A stretch of 64,000 nt of DNA, from positions 34,140,301 to 34,204,300 of the forward strand of contig CM022670.1 of NCBI GenBank assembly GCA_012295275.1, written 5' to 3'. The position numbers were made by a program, and so were the translations under genes. Shown here piece by piece: positions 44,383 through 57,960 of the stretch; position 1 is the first letter of the stretch, and every line of letters begins with the position of its first letter. This stretch comes from Chrysomallon squamiferum (lineage: Eukaryota; Mollusca; Gastropoda; Neomphalida; Peltospiridae). Below the pieces are notes generated by a model. The model was not told the origin of the DNA, searched no databases, and was given only the letters and a program-made list of their open reading frames with translations.

Positions 44383-44912
44383 GTTGTTCTTGTTGTTGTT
44401 AATATTATTATCTTTTTAATTAAAGTAGATTATAACAAAAACAATAAGTATATTAAAATCCCAAGAAAACAAAAAACAAAACAAAAAAAACAAAAAAAAA
44501 AACAAAAAAAAAAAAAAAAACCATCAATAAAACAAAAAATATATTATAATTTAATTTGATACAAGTTATAGAATTAAAATTATTAAAAGCAAAATATTCA
44601 AATCTACTAGAATTATATTTCAAAATAATTTTATTGCTAAATAATAATAAAATAATAATAATAACAGTAGAAGTAGCAGTAGCAGTAGTAGCAGTAGTAG
44701 CAGTAGTAGTAGTAGTAGTAGTACTAGTAGTAGTAATAGTAGTAATAGTAATAATAGTAATAGTAGTAGTAACAGTAGTAGTAGTAGTAAAAAATTTAAA
44801 ATTTAAAATAAATAAATAAAATAAAATAAAATAAAATAAAATAAAATAAAATAAATAAATAAACAAACAAATAAAATAAATAAATAAATCTAATCTGAAA
44901 TTTCGCCTTACC
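41836..44912. other. gcm intron 1 with dense microsatellites
   Basis: (AAAT)n at 41900-41975, (AAT)n/(AAAT)n at 42320-42445, (ATT)n/(GTT)n at 43197-43300, degenerate ACT-type at 43625-43920, (AAT)n/(AAG)n at 43918-43990, (ATT)n at 44337-44382, (AGT)n at 44665-44790 and (AAAAT)n at 44815-44855. One unique CpG-containing island lies at 42660-43140. Confidence 0.7.
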
Positions 44913-45000
44913 TTTGCAATGTCTTCTCTTCTTTTTTTTTCAGTTGACGTTTCCTGTTCGAATCTTCCACACGACACTCAGAACTGATTCAGCTCGCTGT
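44913..45000 (-). other. gcm: gcm 5' untranslated exon (right end approximate)
   Basis: A strong donor (GCAAAG before GTAAGG at 44910-44912) ends a short exon. Spliced to the acceptor at 41835, the frame of the ATG carries a TGA 12 codons upstream, which makes this exon untranslated. The right limit is not visible in the sequence. Confidence 0.55.
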
Positions 45001-45245
45001 CACTCCGTCAGGCTTTATTCCGGGCGTCGGACTGGACACACCCCATGTGCCTGTTGCTTATTCAAGTCCAATGTGCTCGCTTAACGCATGCGACATTGTC
45101 CTAACAATTATTTGTAACGCACGAGCGAGACGGAACGTGCTACGCGCAAACCAGCCAATGAACGAACGTCTTGTGTCGCGCCTAAGGAAATAACGGTTTC
45201 GCGAAGGCTGGTGAATACAACGACGTCGCTGCATTATAACTTTAT
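44990..45245 (-). promoter_or_regulatory. Probable gcm promoter, CpG-containing island
   Basis: Repeat-free, with many CpG dinucleotides, directly upstream of the 5' exon. It holds a CCAAT sequence in plus orientation (CCAGCCAATG at 45149-45158) and no clear TATA box close to the exon, so a CpG-type promoter is inferred. Confidence 0.45.
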
Positions 45246-45984
45246 TTAAACATATAGCGTGATTAAGAGGGGGAAACGGCGGTTAGTGTGTCTAAACCGC
45301 GTGTTTTTCTTTATACTCGCCGACACATTTCTCATGTATTTTATGTATGATAAAGTGAGTTTTTTTTTTTTTTTTTTTTCTCTCCCCATTTTGGTTTTGC
45401 TAATTCTTAATGAAGTGAAAAAATGTAACCGTAATAATAATAATAATAATAAAAAATGTAACCGTAATAATAATAATAATGATCATGATCATGATGACAA
45501 CAGTAACAACAACAATAAACAACAACAAAAATTAAAATAATAAAATTAAATACAATAAATAGTTACATTAATTTGATTGTTATGTTCATTTCTGTACAAC
45601 AGAAAGTAATATGTATATGAAAATTTAAATAATCGTACTTTCAGCAAATACTAAAAGCAGTAATTAAATATTAAAATCAAACACAAATGAAAGAATGTGA
45701 AAAAATAACACATACAAAAATATAAAATAAAGTTCATTGTAGATATTTTGCTTTACAGAAAACAATAATTATTTCTAGAATTTTGATTTTATTTCATTTG
45801 ACTTACAATGTGTTATTGGTTTTTTTTTTCAAATTAAATTTTATTCTGTGAGACTGTTATTATAAATAATTTAAATATCAAACCAAGAAAAAACTAATGA
45901 AATTATTTTCTATAAGTCAAAGAGATGTTCATGTCAAAAATTACAGATATTGTGCAGTCTATAATTCTGAATAAAAAGATCGAA

Positions 45985-46024
<40 letters not shown>

Positions 46025-46363
46025 CACTATATATTATCTAAACCTGTGGGACTTTGTCGTAGCTTTAAATATTATTTCGCTAAATTATATTCAAGAATCA
46101 TTTTTGTTTTCAATTTTTTTTTTGATACAGATATAATTATTTATTTCTTCTATAATTTACTGAATGTATTATCGTATGAAGAATAAAACAGCAGCTAACT
46201 CATTAACTAACTAACTAAATTAATTAATTTAATTAATAAGAAAATAAATAAATAAGTGAATGAATAAATAATTAAATGAGTAAATTTTGGAAAAATCTTT
46301 TATTTAATTTTACAAACAATAAAGAAAAATTGAGTGAAATATCTACAATAAAAAAAGTAATAA

Positions 46364-46394
<31 letters not shown>

Positions 46395-46821
46395 AATAAA
46401 TCAGAATACAGTCAGCAATAAATACAATTTGAAATACTGAATTACACTGAAATAAAAATGAATACATACGCAAAAACGTGAATGCGTTAATACAGGATCC
46501 AGCTATTTATTTTTTTCATTTCGTTTTATTTTCAAAAGTACATGGATTTATTTAAATTCCGCATCAGTAAACACTGATTGGCAAATTCATTTATCTCAGA
46601 TAATATTATATCACAAAATCTTTATAACAAAATCTAAATAGCAGTAACAATGACAGAAAAGAAAAATAACAAAGACAGAACTATAAATATAAATTTAAAA
46701 AGTGAATAATAGTATTAATAATAATAATAATAATGCCAAAAATATGAATAATAATTTGAATTATTAGAAACGAATAAATACTGAACAGAAAATAACCTAA
46801 TGTGATATTTCAGTTTAAACA

Positions 46822-46872
<51 letters not shown>

Positions 46873-46876
46873 ATTC

Positions 46877-46918
<42 letters not shown>

Positions 46919-47187
46919 TGGAAAAAAATTAATTAGAAAGTGATAATTAACTAAACTTTTTCATTTTCAAAAAAAACATATGTCTTCTGTTTATTAAAGC
47001 TTACTGATAATACAAATAGTATTACATAGTGTGTCTATAAAACATATACTGAGAGAAGAGAGTATAGCTTGCACCATATTTTACGTTAAAATTTAGTATG
47101 TTGTTATTTTAATTATTCCGTAGAGATACAGTATATCTATCCATTAACCAGACTGTTATTACCTACGACAAAGAACTCTAAACTGAT

Positions 47188-47233
<46 letters not shown>

Positions 47234-47869
47234 CATTAAATTAATCCCATTAAATTAATCGCAAATTATTTGATTATCAAGGTTATAACGATCAAATGAT
47301 TTTTTTATGTTGTTGTTGCTTTTGTTTAATTTAATTTAATTTAATTTATTTATTTATTTATTTATTTATTTATTAAATATTATTCGTTTTTCTTAACTAA
47401 ACTGTTGAAATTATGTTGATATGAACATATCTATTTTCCTTAATATAACATTTAAGATACATATCGATACTGTAATTATATTAAAAAAATATACTATTTC
47501 TTTATTGCAGTTTCAATATTTTTATTTTAGTTTGGGAATGTAACTGGAAGGTAATATTATTTTGCTCAAAACATATTTGTTTATTATTCATTTTGTTATT
47601 GTTATTGTTATAGTTGTTGTAGGCGTAGTATTTGTAGTAGCAGTAGTAGTAAGAATGGTTATTGTTGTTGTTGTAAGAACTCCTTTATTGATTAATAAAT
47701 GGAATTATCTTTTATATTTACGTAAATTTTCTGTTAGTTATTATATATTTGTCTTGTAGTTCTCTTGTCGGGATTCTCTTTTTTTTTTTTTTTTTTTTTT
47801 TGGTTTTTTGAAAATCTCCATTAAATATCATCACATTTGATTTATAAAAGTTCGTGTGAAGTGCGATAC

Positions 47870-48720
47870 CTACCTGCAGCTGTCTACCTTACACCTTTCT
47901 AATTGACGTCAGCGCTCGTGCATGCCTCGTGACGTTGCTAATACACGTATCATCTTTTCTTATCACTATCAAAGCGAAAAGGGGAAAAAGTTTCAGGTAA
48001 TTTGTTTCAAACACGTTTCTGAGAAATTGTTTGTCAAAATAGATTTTAAAACTGAAAGGTAATATAGCTATATGGCCGGACCCGGGTCGTCTCAAAAACT
48101 CATCACATGTCGCTGTCTGACGGAGGTCAGATTGATTCGGGCCCGTTTTCTATTTTCGTTAAAGTAAATACACGTGATTTACTCGAATGATTGGCATGTA
48201 GCATGCCGGGTAGCGACATTTATTGTGTGTGACCTTTATCCAATTTGTAATTGCATCTTAAAGTTCATTACTGAGAAGAGATTGTATATGGGTTATGAAA
48301 TTATTATTCTTCGCCCGACCGTGCACAGTCACGGTTCGCCGATCCGTATTATTTATTAAAAAAAAAGAAAAAAAAGACCCAGCTACGATAATTTTCTTGA
48401 CGTTTTGGTTATCTCCCTTCCGAAGATGATACCGATAATGTCGGAGGCTTTGGGTTTTGGGGGTTTTTTTTATCGGGTTTCCTCTCGGATAACTGGTATC
48501 ATGACGGGAACATCGGGAAATAATTATTAACGTGTACGATGTGTAGCCCATCTTATGTGTGAGGCGAGATTATGTGCGGATAACTTGATTGAGACGTACA
48601 GAGAGCGAGCGCGTGAAAGCCACTCCCACTTTCCTCACAGATTACAGGACAGATAGGACAACAGCGACATGGAGGTAGAGCCACGTCGTCTCTGTTTGAA
48701 AGCAAGTTATAGAAAATAAT
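47870..48720. promoter_or_regulatory. Repeat-poor, CpG-containing island
   Basis: About 850 bp with many CpGs (GGCCGGACCCGGGTCG near 48073, GAGCGAGCGCGTG near 48603) in otherwise AT-rich DNA, 3 kb upstream of the gcm promoter. No coding frame is convincing. Enhancer or promoter function is inferred from composition only. Confidence 0.3.
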
Positions 48721-50053
48721 TTCATAATCACTTTCTGTTCTTTACATTATACATTAGAGAATGTCATACAATTCAAAAGAGTGAAAATAATAATAACGGA
48801 TTATGAAAATAACGAGATGTGGAGAGATAGGCAGACAATCAGATAGTTAATTGCTGTTATCAATTGTTTCGCGGATTTATCCACCCGTTACTATGTATTT
48901 ACGAAATTCGTCTTCATTTTTTTAACCTTTTCTCTAACCAGTTATGTTTAGAAACATTTTAACTGCTATTTTTATACTTATTTAAAGTTTAATATCATCA
49001 TGTGTATGTTTGTGAATGCGTGAGAGTTCTTTTTCTCTCCCTCTCTTTGTCTAAATTTCTGTCTGACTGTCTCTCTCTCTCTTGTTTATTTTTGCTTTGG
49101 TTTCTCTTTTTCTCAACACAAACATTATTCCAAAACGAGATAATTACATCCAATTATCCACACCTCAAAAACCTGTTTAATTTCGCGTTTTCATTTCTTT
49201 ATACTGCCAGTTATTAATCGTCGTTTCTATTGCAAAAACAAAACGCAGAATGTAATTATGCACAGGGTGTAACCTGTGAAGCAGCCATAACCTAACAACC
49301 GCGGTTTTAGGCTAAACACTTTCATTAATTGATTTCTCTCTCTCTCTCTCTCTCTCTTTTAATTTTTTTTTTAATTTTTTTTTTTTTTAATTTGTTTTTC
49401 GATTTAATTTGCGATGTGCAAGCGCCTTTGGTTTTATTTTGTGTGAGTTTTAATGAGGAATAAAAGTTTGCAAAATAAAAAATTAATATGCTTGCGCGTG
49501 CACACCCCGCTACGATACCCAGTCTCCGGTGCATTCGACACGAGGCTCGCTGGACGAAATGACCTCGAAACCTGCAGCGGGTCACCGGTCCCAGTGACCT
49601 TCACCTTCCAGCAAGGAGGGTCACTTCATATTCCCCTTATGTTTTAATCCGCGACTCTGTTCTAAATATGCATAAACAAATAATCAAGATTTGGTGTGTG
49701 TATCACACATTCGGCTGAGAAGTTGCTCTTTTAATATGTGATAATTTTTTTTTGTGTGTTGAATGTTTTCAAAGACGTTGGTCGTCCTTTCCACTTTGTA
49801 AAGAATATTTGTCTTTAGAGATGGCCAGCACTTGACTCCTCATCAAAAATCACATGAAAAGAAGAAGAAAACAAAAAAATGAACAGCGCCACGTGGCTGT
49901 TTTCTGTAACCACATTTTTGTTCATTGCGGCTACGGAGACAAAAGAGCTGGTCTTACGATTAAAAATGTTGGAAAGAAGCGATAGTTATAATTTTTGATG
50001 GTGATCATACTGACGATGATAATGATGATAATAAGAGTAGTATATGCAGTAGC

Positions 50054-50105
<52 letters not shown>

Positions 50106-50347
50106 TAGTAGTAGTAGTAGTAGTAGTAGTAGTAGAAGTTGTAGTAGTAGTAATAGTAGTAGTAACAGTAGTATTAGTAATAATGTAGTAGTGGTAATGG
50201 TATTATTAGTAAAAACAATGATATTTACTTTATTAACCGATACATTTTTTTATTAACTTATTTTTTTATTTTATTTTATTTTCACTTTTGTTTGCTTGGT
50301 TGTTTTATTTAATTTTTCTTCTTTTTTTTTAAATATTTATTTATTTA

Positions 50348-50379
<32 letters not shown>

Positions 50380-51976
50380 CTATTCGATTAATTCCTCTTT
50401 TTCTGCTGCTGTACTTTATGATATTTCTGTTAATAATAATTGAATAAATCAGTAAAAAATAAAATATCTGAAATGTATTCATTTTATACAAACACTGATG
50501 TTATATATATATATATCAACAAAATGAAACCTACTGATAATAAAATTAATACTGACTGCCAGTATTGCATAGATTTATTTTATACATTTTATTAATAATA
50601 AATTCTCGGAACAGGTATTTTTTTTAAGATTCATTATATTTAATGAGAAATGAAAAAAAAAAAAGAACAATTTCTTAGAGGACGTATTCTTATTGCTAAA
50701 AATCATGAAATTTTTAATTTAGTCTAATAAATTTCAGCCCGTCTCGGATACCAACGATTAATTCTTTGAGGCTTGTAGCTAAGGTAACCTGTGTGACAGA
50801 AACAGAATACACAAATCACTATTAGCAACGCCTGTCGCATCCTCGTTAAAATTTTCTCTTTGTTACTTTACTGTTGTCGTAAGATTTGTCCGTGTGCAGA
50901 GTAACATTACACTTACGTGCACCGTCTTAACGTCAACCTCACAGCATAAGGTGGATCGTTACTCCTCTTTTTAATGTTCTCTTGTTAAAAGAACTGGGGT
51001 CAATTTTCTACCAGACAGGACAGTATTTTTTTTTTTACATCTTTTGTACAAAGGGTCATTTCTTGATCAGTTTAAATGCAAACGAATCCGTCGTTGTTCT
51101 TTCTTTTTGTTTGGGATCATGTCCTAATAACGACCAAAGTAAAATGAACTGTGATGATAGGATTCTTCAGATTTCGTGAAGAGTTTCGCGGTCATATCAA
51201 AGCCGTTTAGGTAACTGAAACGAAGGAAATATGCAATCCATTCAGCATTGATGAAGCTCAAGTGGCCATTTTTTTTTTTATTTTTTTTTTTTTTATTGTT
51301 ATTCCACAAAGATTGTAACGCGCTCGTAATGAGGAGTGTCCGAGTTGGTTGACAAAAGCATTCACGCCACGGCAATTTCACAGCCTGCTCCCTTCAGGCG
51401 GAACATGGCGCGTTCATAAAGCAGATCCCTGCCGGACTGCGACTCTTGTGTCGCTTTTATGAGGTCAATTTTGTGGAAGGAATAAAAAAAAAAAAAAAAA
51501 AAAAACGAGAGGAAGAAGAGAAAACCGCGATCACAATAAATGATTTGCTTGTTATTGACTCGTGCCGGGACTAATAGACTTGGTCGCTGGGGTGAAGCGA
51601 AAACGGCCAGAAGCAAACAGCGACATCATCATCATCATCATCATCAGACAGAGAGACAGACAGAAGCAGTTTCCTACCATGTGACCGTGACGTGTTCCGG
51701 TTGTCGGTTCGTGCGGAAGACTGCGGACTGGCATGACGTGAACGACGATTGTTATTGTGCGATGCTGATGCCCGACGACGTCACCTCATGCAACATGTCT
51801 GCCATTATTACCGGCCCAGCGTGACAAATAGAGAAGATTGAGGTGATAGCATCGGGGATATATCTGTCTTTGTTAATTACTGTTCGTGCACGCTTTGCAC
51901 GTGCTTTGTAAAATAATAATAATAAAAAAAAATTAAAAAATGTTGAAAGCAAAATGAGGCTGTCGCTTTTCGTCGG

Positions 51977-52011
<35 letters not shown>

Positions 52012-52105
52012 GTTCTGTCAGATAAAAGGAACATCCCCCTTTTTTTTTCATTAGAAAAATAACAAATTTAATAATATGAACAAAAAAAAGAAGAAGAAAG
52101 GAGAG

Positions 52106-52107
<2 letters not shown>

Positions 52108-52201
<94 letters not shown>
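52108..52201. repeat. (GT)n followed by (GA)n
   Basis: Pure GT at 52108-52140 passing directly into pure GA to 52201. Confidence 0.97.
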
Positions 52202-52203
<2 letters not shown>

Positions 52204-54234
52204 AAAGGTAAAGAAAACCACCATGAACTGAAAAATTGTGGTATTATATTAAACCACGCATTTTTTCCTTTTCTTCTGCTTCTTTTTTTTTTTTTCTTCT
52301 TTTCTTCTTCTTCTTTTAATTCTTTTTTTTTTTTTTTTTTTTTTTGGACAGGTGATAAAGTACGTAGTGATCAGACCCAAGATAAGTGATAATACGGTTG
52401 AGATTTTAGCGGCGTCATGTGGGATTATGGCCTGTTATGTTACACGATTCTTATCGTCTCTTCTACTCTCTCCTGACGTGCGGTCACATTTGTCCTCTCT
52501 TTAAATCGAAGTTGACGTTTATTTCGCTTCGTTACATATTAGTCGTGAAGATAACATCTAAGCACTTGTTAAATTATATTTTATAACATGTTTTTGTAAA
52601 CTTCGCTTGCTGTCGATGAAATGATGAGATAAGCTTGAAAACTAAAAAAAATAAAAAACCTAAATAAAAAAAAAACAAATACGTCAAACTTTCCTTCGAT
52701 TCATTATGACGTTAATTATAGTTGAAATGCTCTCGTTATACCCGACTTGATCCGACTTTTTAGAAAACAATTACACATGCGTTATTTAATTTTAACAGAC
52801 AGCATGAGTGTTAGCAAATGCTGATTTGTTGATAATGAATACGCTAAATGTTTAATACATTATTAAAACTACATTAATGTTTGTAATCATTCTCAAGGTT
52901 TAATAAACCAGTTAATACGCATTTACTCGTGTCATTACAATTACTTTAAAAAAAAAAAAAAAAATTAAAAATTCAATAATATTATATGCAAATATAGTTT
53001 GAAAATAGATAAAATGACATACAGACAGACAAACATAGGTAATAAATAGATAGATTAAAGACCGGCAGGTATTCCAAAACGTTTAACAATAATTCTATTA
53101 TACCTAAAATATAAATGATTATTTAATACAATCATTTAGTTTAATAACGCATTAAATATACATTCAAAAAGTAAACACACATTCATTAACCGTAAAATAG
53201 AGGTTAATGTTAATAAATAATAAATAATCTGAATTCATTTATAAATAATACAGGTTGTTAATAAGTTCAGTAAATTAGAATATATATATTATCTCATTAA
53301 ATAATGATATGCATATTTAGAAAATATATGTGTATGTTAACTAAACATAATTAAGAAGATATTTTAAAAATAACGTTAATAATTCTGTTATTAATTTAAA
53401 AATTGATTATTTAAATGTTTAATACAATTTTAACAATGGCAGGCCATACTGAAATCAGATAGTGCGTTTAATTAATTATGACAATATTTTCACAAAAAGA
53501 GTACATGACAGTAAAACGAAAGACTGCTTAAAAAATAAATACAACATCAGAACAATAACAACAACATTAATAATAATGATATTAACAACAATAATAATTA
53601 ATTAATTAAATATCTTAATAAATAAATAAGCAAATAAATAAATGTTTGTGTCATTTATTCATTTATTTATTTGCTGTTTATTTATTTATTATTTTTATTT
53701 TTATTATTTACTGATTTATTTTATTTTATTTTATTATTTTATTTTATTTTATTTTATTTATTATTTTTGTTGTTGTTGTTGTTGTTGTTTATTATGATAA
53801 AAAATACCTGCTTCACTTTGGATTTTTCATTTTGTATTACTATACTTATTGATGAGGTATTGTACTTTATTACATTAAACTGAATTATACTATATTATAT
53901 CCACTTAATTTCTTTGTTTTACGCATACCAGTTTTAGTGTTAGTATTTTTCATTTTAACTGCATCATTTCCGCAGCCACATTACATGGTGTGGTAAATCT
54001 AAATACTGTAATATCAACATGTACAAATAACTTTCTTCCAACGAAAATTAATTGAAATAATTCACATTTAACCTGTCAAATTTAGACATAACACATCGCG
54101 AACCTAACACTTAAATACTGATAAAAAAAAAAAAAAAAAAAAAAATAACGAAGATAAAAAGAACTCTGTTATTTAAGGGTAAAATATTTTGCAAAAATTA
54201 CAGGCTGTTGGAACGGGTTATTATTAATACTGGT

Positions 54235-54365
54235 GGTCTTATAAATTATTACGCAGGTGTGAATATAACGGTAATACGACAGGTCGCATTACACTTTAGG
54301 GCTGTGCGTTACTGATGGGTACAACGGTAATATGACAGGTCATGTTACATTTTATTGCCTTGCGA
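54235..54365. repeat. Diverged tandem duplication, about 56-bp unit
   Basis: AACGGTAATACGACAGGTCG...ATTACA...TGCGTTACTGATGG is followed by AACGGTAATATGACAGGTCA...GTTACA...TGCGATGCTGAATG. Confidence 0.7.
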
Positions 54366-57300
54366 TGCTGAATGAACATGCCATTTTCAAACTTCTCTAT
54401 TCATATTCTTCTTTTTATTTAAATATATCTGAAAACAGAAATGAAAGAAAAAAAATGATATGAATTTATTATTTAAATTTTATTTATATTTCAAGTGTTA
54501 CGAAAACGTGCGTCTTGATTTACGTGACCATCATGCCAGTTTTTCAAGATGGTGCATTTGGTTTGGTATCCGCGGTACACACTTGAAATACCAGTCGATT
54601 TCGTGATGGTCGCGCGTCCATGTCGTAAAAATAAATGTGAAAAGGTAAATCTCTCAAATAATGTCAGTAACCTTTAAAATTAAATTATAATATTAATGTT
54701 ACTTCTTTATTCTTTTTTTTTTTTTTTTTTTTTTTTAAACAGAAATATTTATTTATTTATTTATGAAGAGAGGGAGAGTGAGGGAAAAAGACAAAACGAG
54801 TGGGAATTGTCAAGTTTCCATTCACAGTGACAAATCTTTTATAAAAGTAATAAAAATTTTAAAAAATCCTTAATACATACGTCAACTAAAAAAAATAAAA
54901 TAAAATAATCAGTTAAACAAACAAAGTAACAAATAAGTAAGTCAGTAAATAAATAAATAAATACTTAATAATAATTAAGATAAGAAAAGAAAAAACGAAG
55001 ATTAAAAATTATAAACCCTACACTGCATGTTAATTTCTGTCACTCGATTAACCGCAAATAACAGTCATTACTTTTTGTTCACAAACCAAACCGTTCTGTT
55101 GGCCTGAGTTTTCTACACGATGATACGGCTTCATGCGATAATCTATTTATTTATCACCGCTGTTTAATTTACCAAATATATTGTAATTCATGGAAATTAC
55201 AAGGTATGTTGACACGTCTAGTTTGAATGTCTAATGGACTACTATGACCAGATGGTCTCCTATGTTTTGAACCGGCTTCTCCGTGAACTGTGGAATATAT
55301 TTTTGGTTAAAGTATCCATTCTCTGTGACTTGTCCTTTTGTGTGTAAAATAATTAAAAAAACGCGAATGTCCAGACCGCTAGAAATAATTTTAATGCAGG
55401 ACTGAAACCACGGCTGTCTTCGTATTTGGTGTCCTTTTTCTGAAATCCTTGGGGATAATTAAAATGTAAAAAAACAAATATATGCTTGATATTGTGGTTA
55501 TAATGTATCCAGTGTTGTTATTTTATTTTTCCTTATGAATGTATATTCTGTGTTGAATTATTTTAAATTATTATATTATATATATTATATTATGTTTGTC
55601 ATCTTGTGTTATGTTATGATATGATATTATATATTATAATATACTTATAATACATTACATTATATTACAATGTAATGTATTGTATTACACTGCATTAAAT
55701 ATGTATTTATTATATACCCTGTGAAGCAATAAAAGAGACAAAAAATCGAAATGGATTTCAAAATGTAAAATGTTACAGTTATATTATTTTAACATAATAC
55801 CTTTTGAGACTGAAGTTAGATATTTAATTAAAATTCAAAAAAAATATTTATTATTCACACATGACATGTCTTAATAAAATATAGAAAAATAATAATTGCA
55901 TTAACGAATGGAAATGAATATTAATTGAAAATCATAATTTATATGTTTATGTGTTTTGTTTCTTTTCTTCTTCTGATTTAATAACGATTATGATAATGAT
56001 GATGACAGCTTTTATTAAACTGTAAGAAATATCATAGAATTTATTGTTCTGTTAAAAGAATATTACGTTTTTCATGTTTCCAGTATACAATAATTATTAT
56101 ATATAATTAAGAAAAAATAAGTACATTCGAATTTCCATAAGATCGGGTGAACCGATATAGCTTAATCGAACAATTTTATTTATCCATTTTAATATAAATT
56201 ATGAATATGTCAAAATAGTCCTTGAAATCGAAACACCAGGTTATCAGGTAGACACTTACAATTAAAAAATAACCTCCAGTAATTCACAGCTGCCCCCTGA
56301 TTCTGGCGACATTTTGAAGAAACTGCCGACAACCCTAATGTCATTAATTAGTTCACTCTTGCTTCGGGGACATGTTTATCACCTTCTCGCTACTTCTCTC
56401 CCTTGTCGAATTCTTTTACACAACAGAGAACCTCTGTCTCCACTTGTAAAATGGTGTTATTTATTATCTCTGTTGTATACGATGCGGTCTTCTTTCGGTT
56501 GTTTACATCTTTGTCCAGTAAATGGTCAACGCCTGTTAAGACCACCACTCTGTACAACTATTAGCGTAAATCAGGAAAGGTGAAAGTGACCAAGCCGTCG
56601 AATAAAAGAATAACATCTTTCAACAAAAGAGATGACCGCGGTCCATGATTTTGTTTGGACAGTGAAGACGAGATAAAGACAGGTTTACGGCTGGCATCAC
56701 ACTCACAGTCTGTTCTGACGAGTGTTATAAATATGAAAAAGAGATATCAGCGTCGTAAAAATACAAGTAGTAATATATGCACACTCATGTGTCAATGGGG
56801 AAGAGTACTGGTTGCAAGTTATTATATGTTCTATAACAATTGATGGTCAACCGTCTTAACAAAGAACAGGCAGTCGATTATACAGACTTTTTAAAACCTG
56901 TTCTGTCTTTCTATCTGTCTGTATCAGTCTACCTATCTATCCATCCATCTATATATATATACATACATCTATATATCTGTCTATCTCTTTATCTATATAT
57001 CTAGCTATCTGTCTGTCTGTCTATCTATATATATATATATATACGTATTTATGTATGTATGTCTATGCACCCATGCACGAATACAAATGTGTGGTTGTAG
57101 CACGTTACAAAGCTATACTCACTCACAGTAACTTGGTTTTTAGATGCCCTAAACCATTATCTATTTAATCACGTAATTCCAGTTTCATCGCACTCAATAT
57201 AATTTCAAGCAATTTACATATAAAGCGAAATATTAACTTAACAACTTTGAATTATAATATCTATTTCAAGTAGATATCTCTCTATCAGACACAAACCTTC

Positions 57301-57539
57301 AGAATTCACTTTACATTTCTTTTTCTTTTTTTTTTTCTTTTTTTTGAAAACTGTTTCATTGTAAATTATTTTGACAACTCAATGTCCGAGGAAAGGTCAA
57401 GATCCGTTTTTAATTAAAAAGAAAATCGCCAACAGTCGCCAACCGTGGTCCTACCAGGACACGTCTAAAATGTGGACTTAATTTGGCCTCATTAAAGCTT
57501 TTCAGGTTACATGAAATTTAACATGTCTGAAATAAGATA

Positions 57540-57960
57540 TTTATTGTCTGGACTAAAGACGCTCGTGTCATGCACGCGCAACGAGTCGATGTTCTAATTC
57601 ACGTGGACGTGGTAACAGAACTGCGTGCGTCACTGCTGCCCGACATGGATAGGTTTGCGCCACGCATGTATTTAAAGTAATTTATTTAGCGCGGTTACTT
57701 ATTGCTCGAGATCAGCAGATCGGAAAAAGAAAGGACAATTGAAGCACTGCGATATCCACCGGTTTCTGAAAACATCATAGTTCCCGCCGGTCGTTCCTCG
57801 TGCACGTGATACGAATTTGATTTGAAGGTGCGCATGTCCGATCTGGGAATGGTATGGAATGCCAGTGCGTGGCGTCTGTTGTTTCTTCAGTCATTCGCAC
57901 GCTGTAATTGTTGTCGCCAGTGTGTGTAATCGGAGATTTCAGGACGTAAATTACGTTTTA
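57540..57960. promoter_or_regulatory. Repeat-poor, CpG-containing island
   Basis: About 420 bp of mixed composition with CACGTG (57800-57810 region, TGCACGTGATAC), GCGCGG and TTCCCGCCGG sequence, bounded by AT-rich DNA. No open frame or splice pattern was convincing. Confidence 0.3.

Noticed and set aside
44453-44977. Coding use of the frame starting MSCGRFEQETSTEKK
   Set aside because: It covers the gcm 5' exon but is out of frame with the gcm ATG after splicing, then runs into repeats.
48669-48710. ATGGAGGTAGAG as a start codon next to a donor
   Set aside because: Only 16 codons before a stop and no partner exon found.
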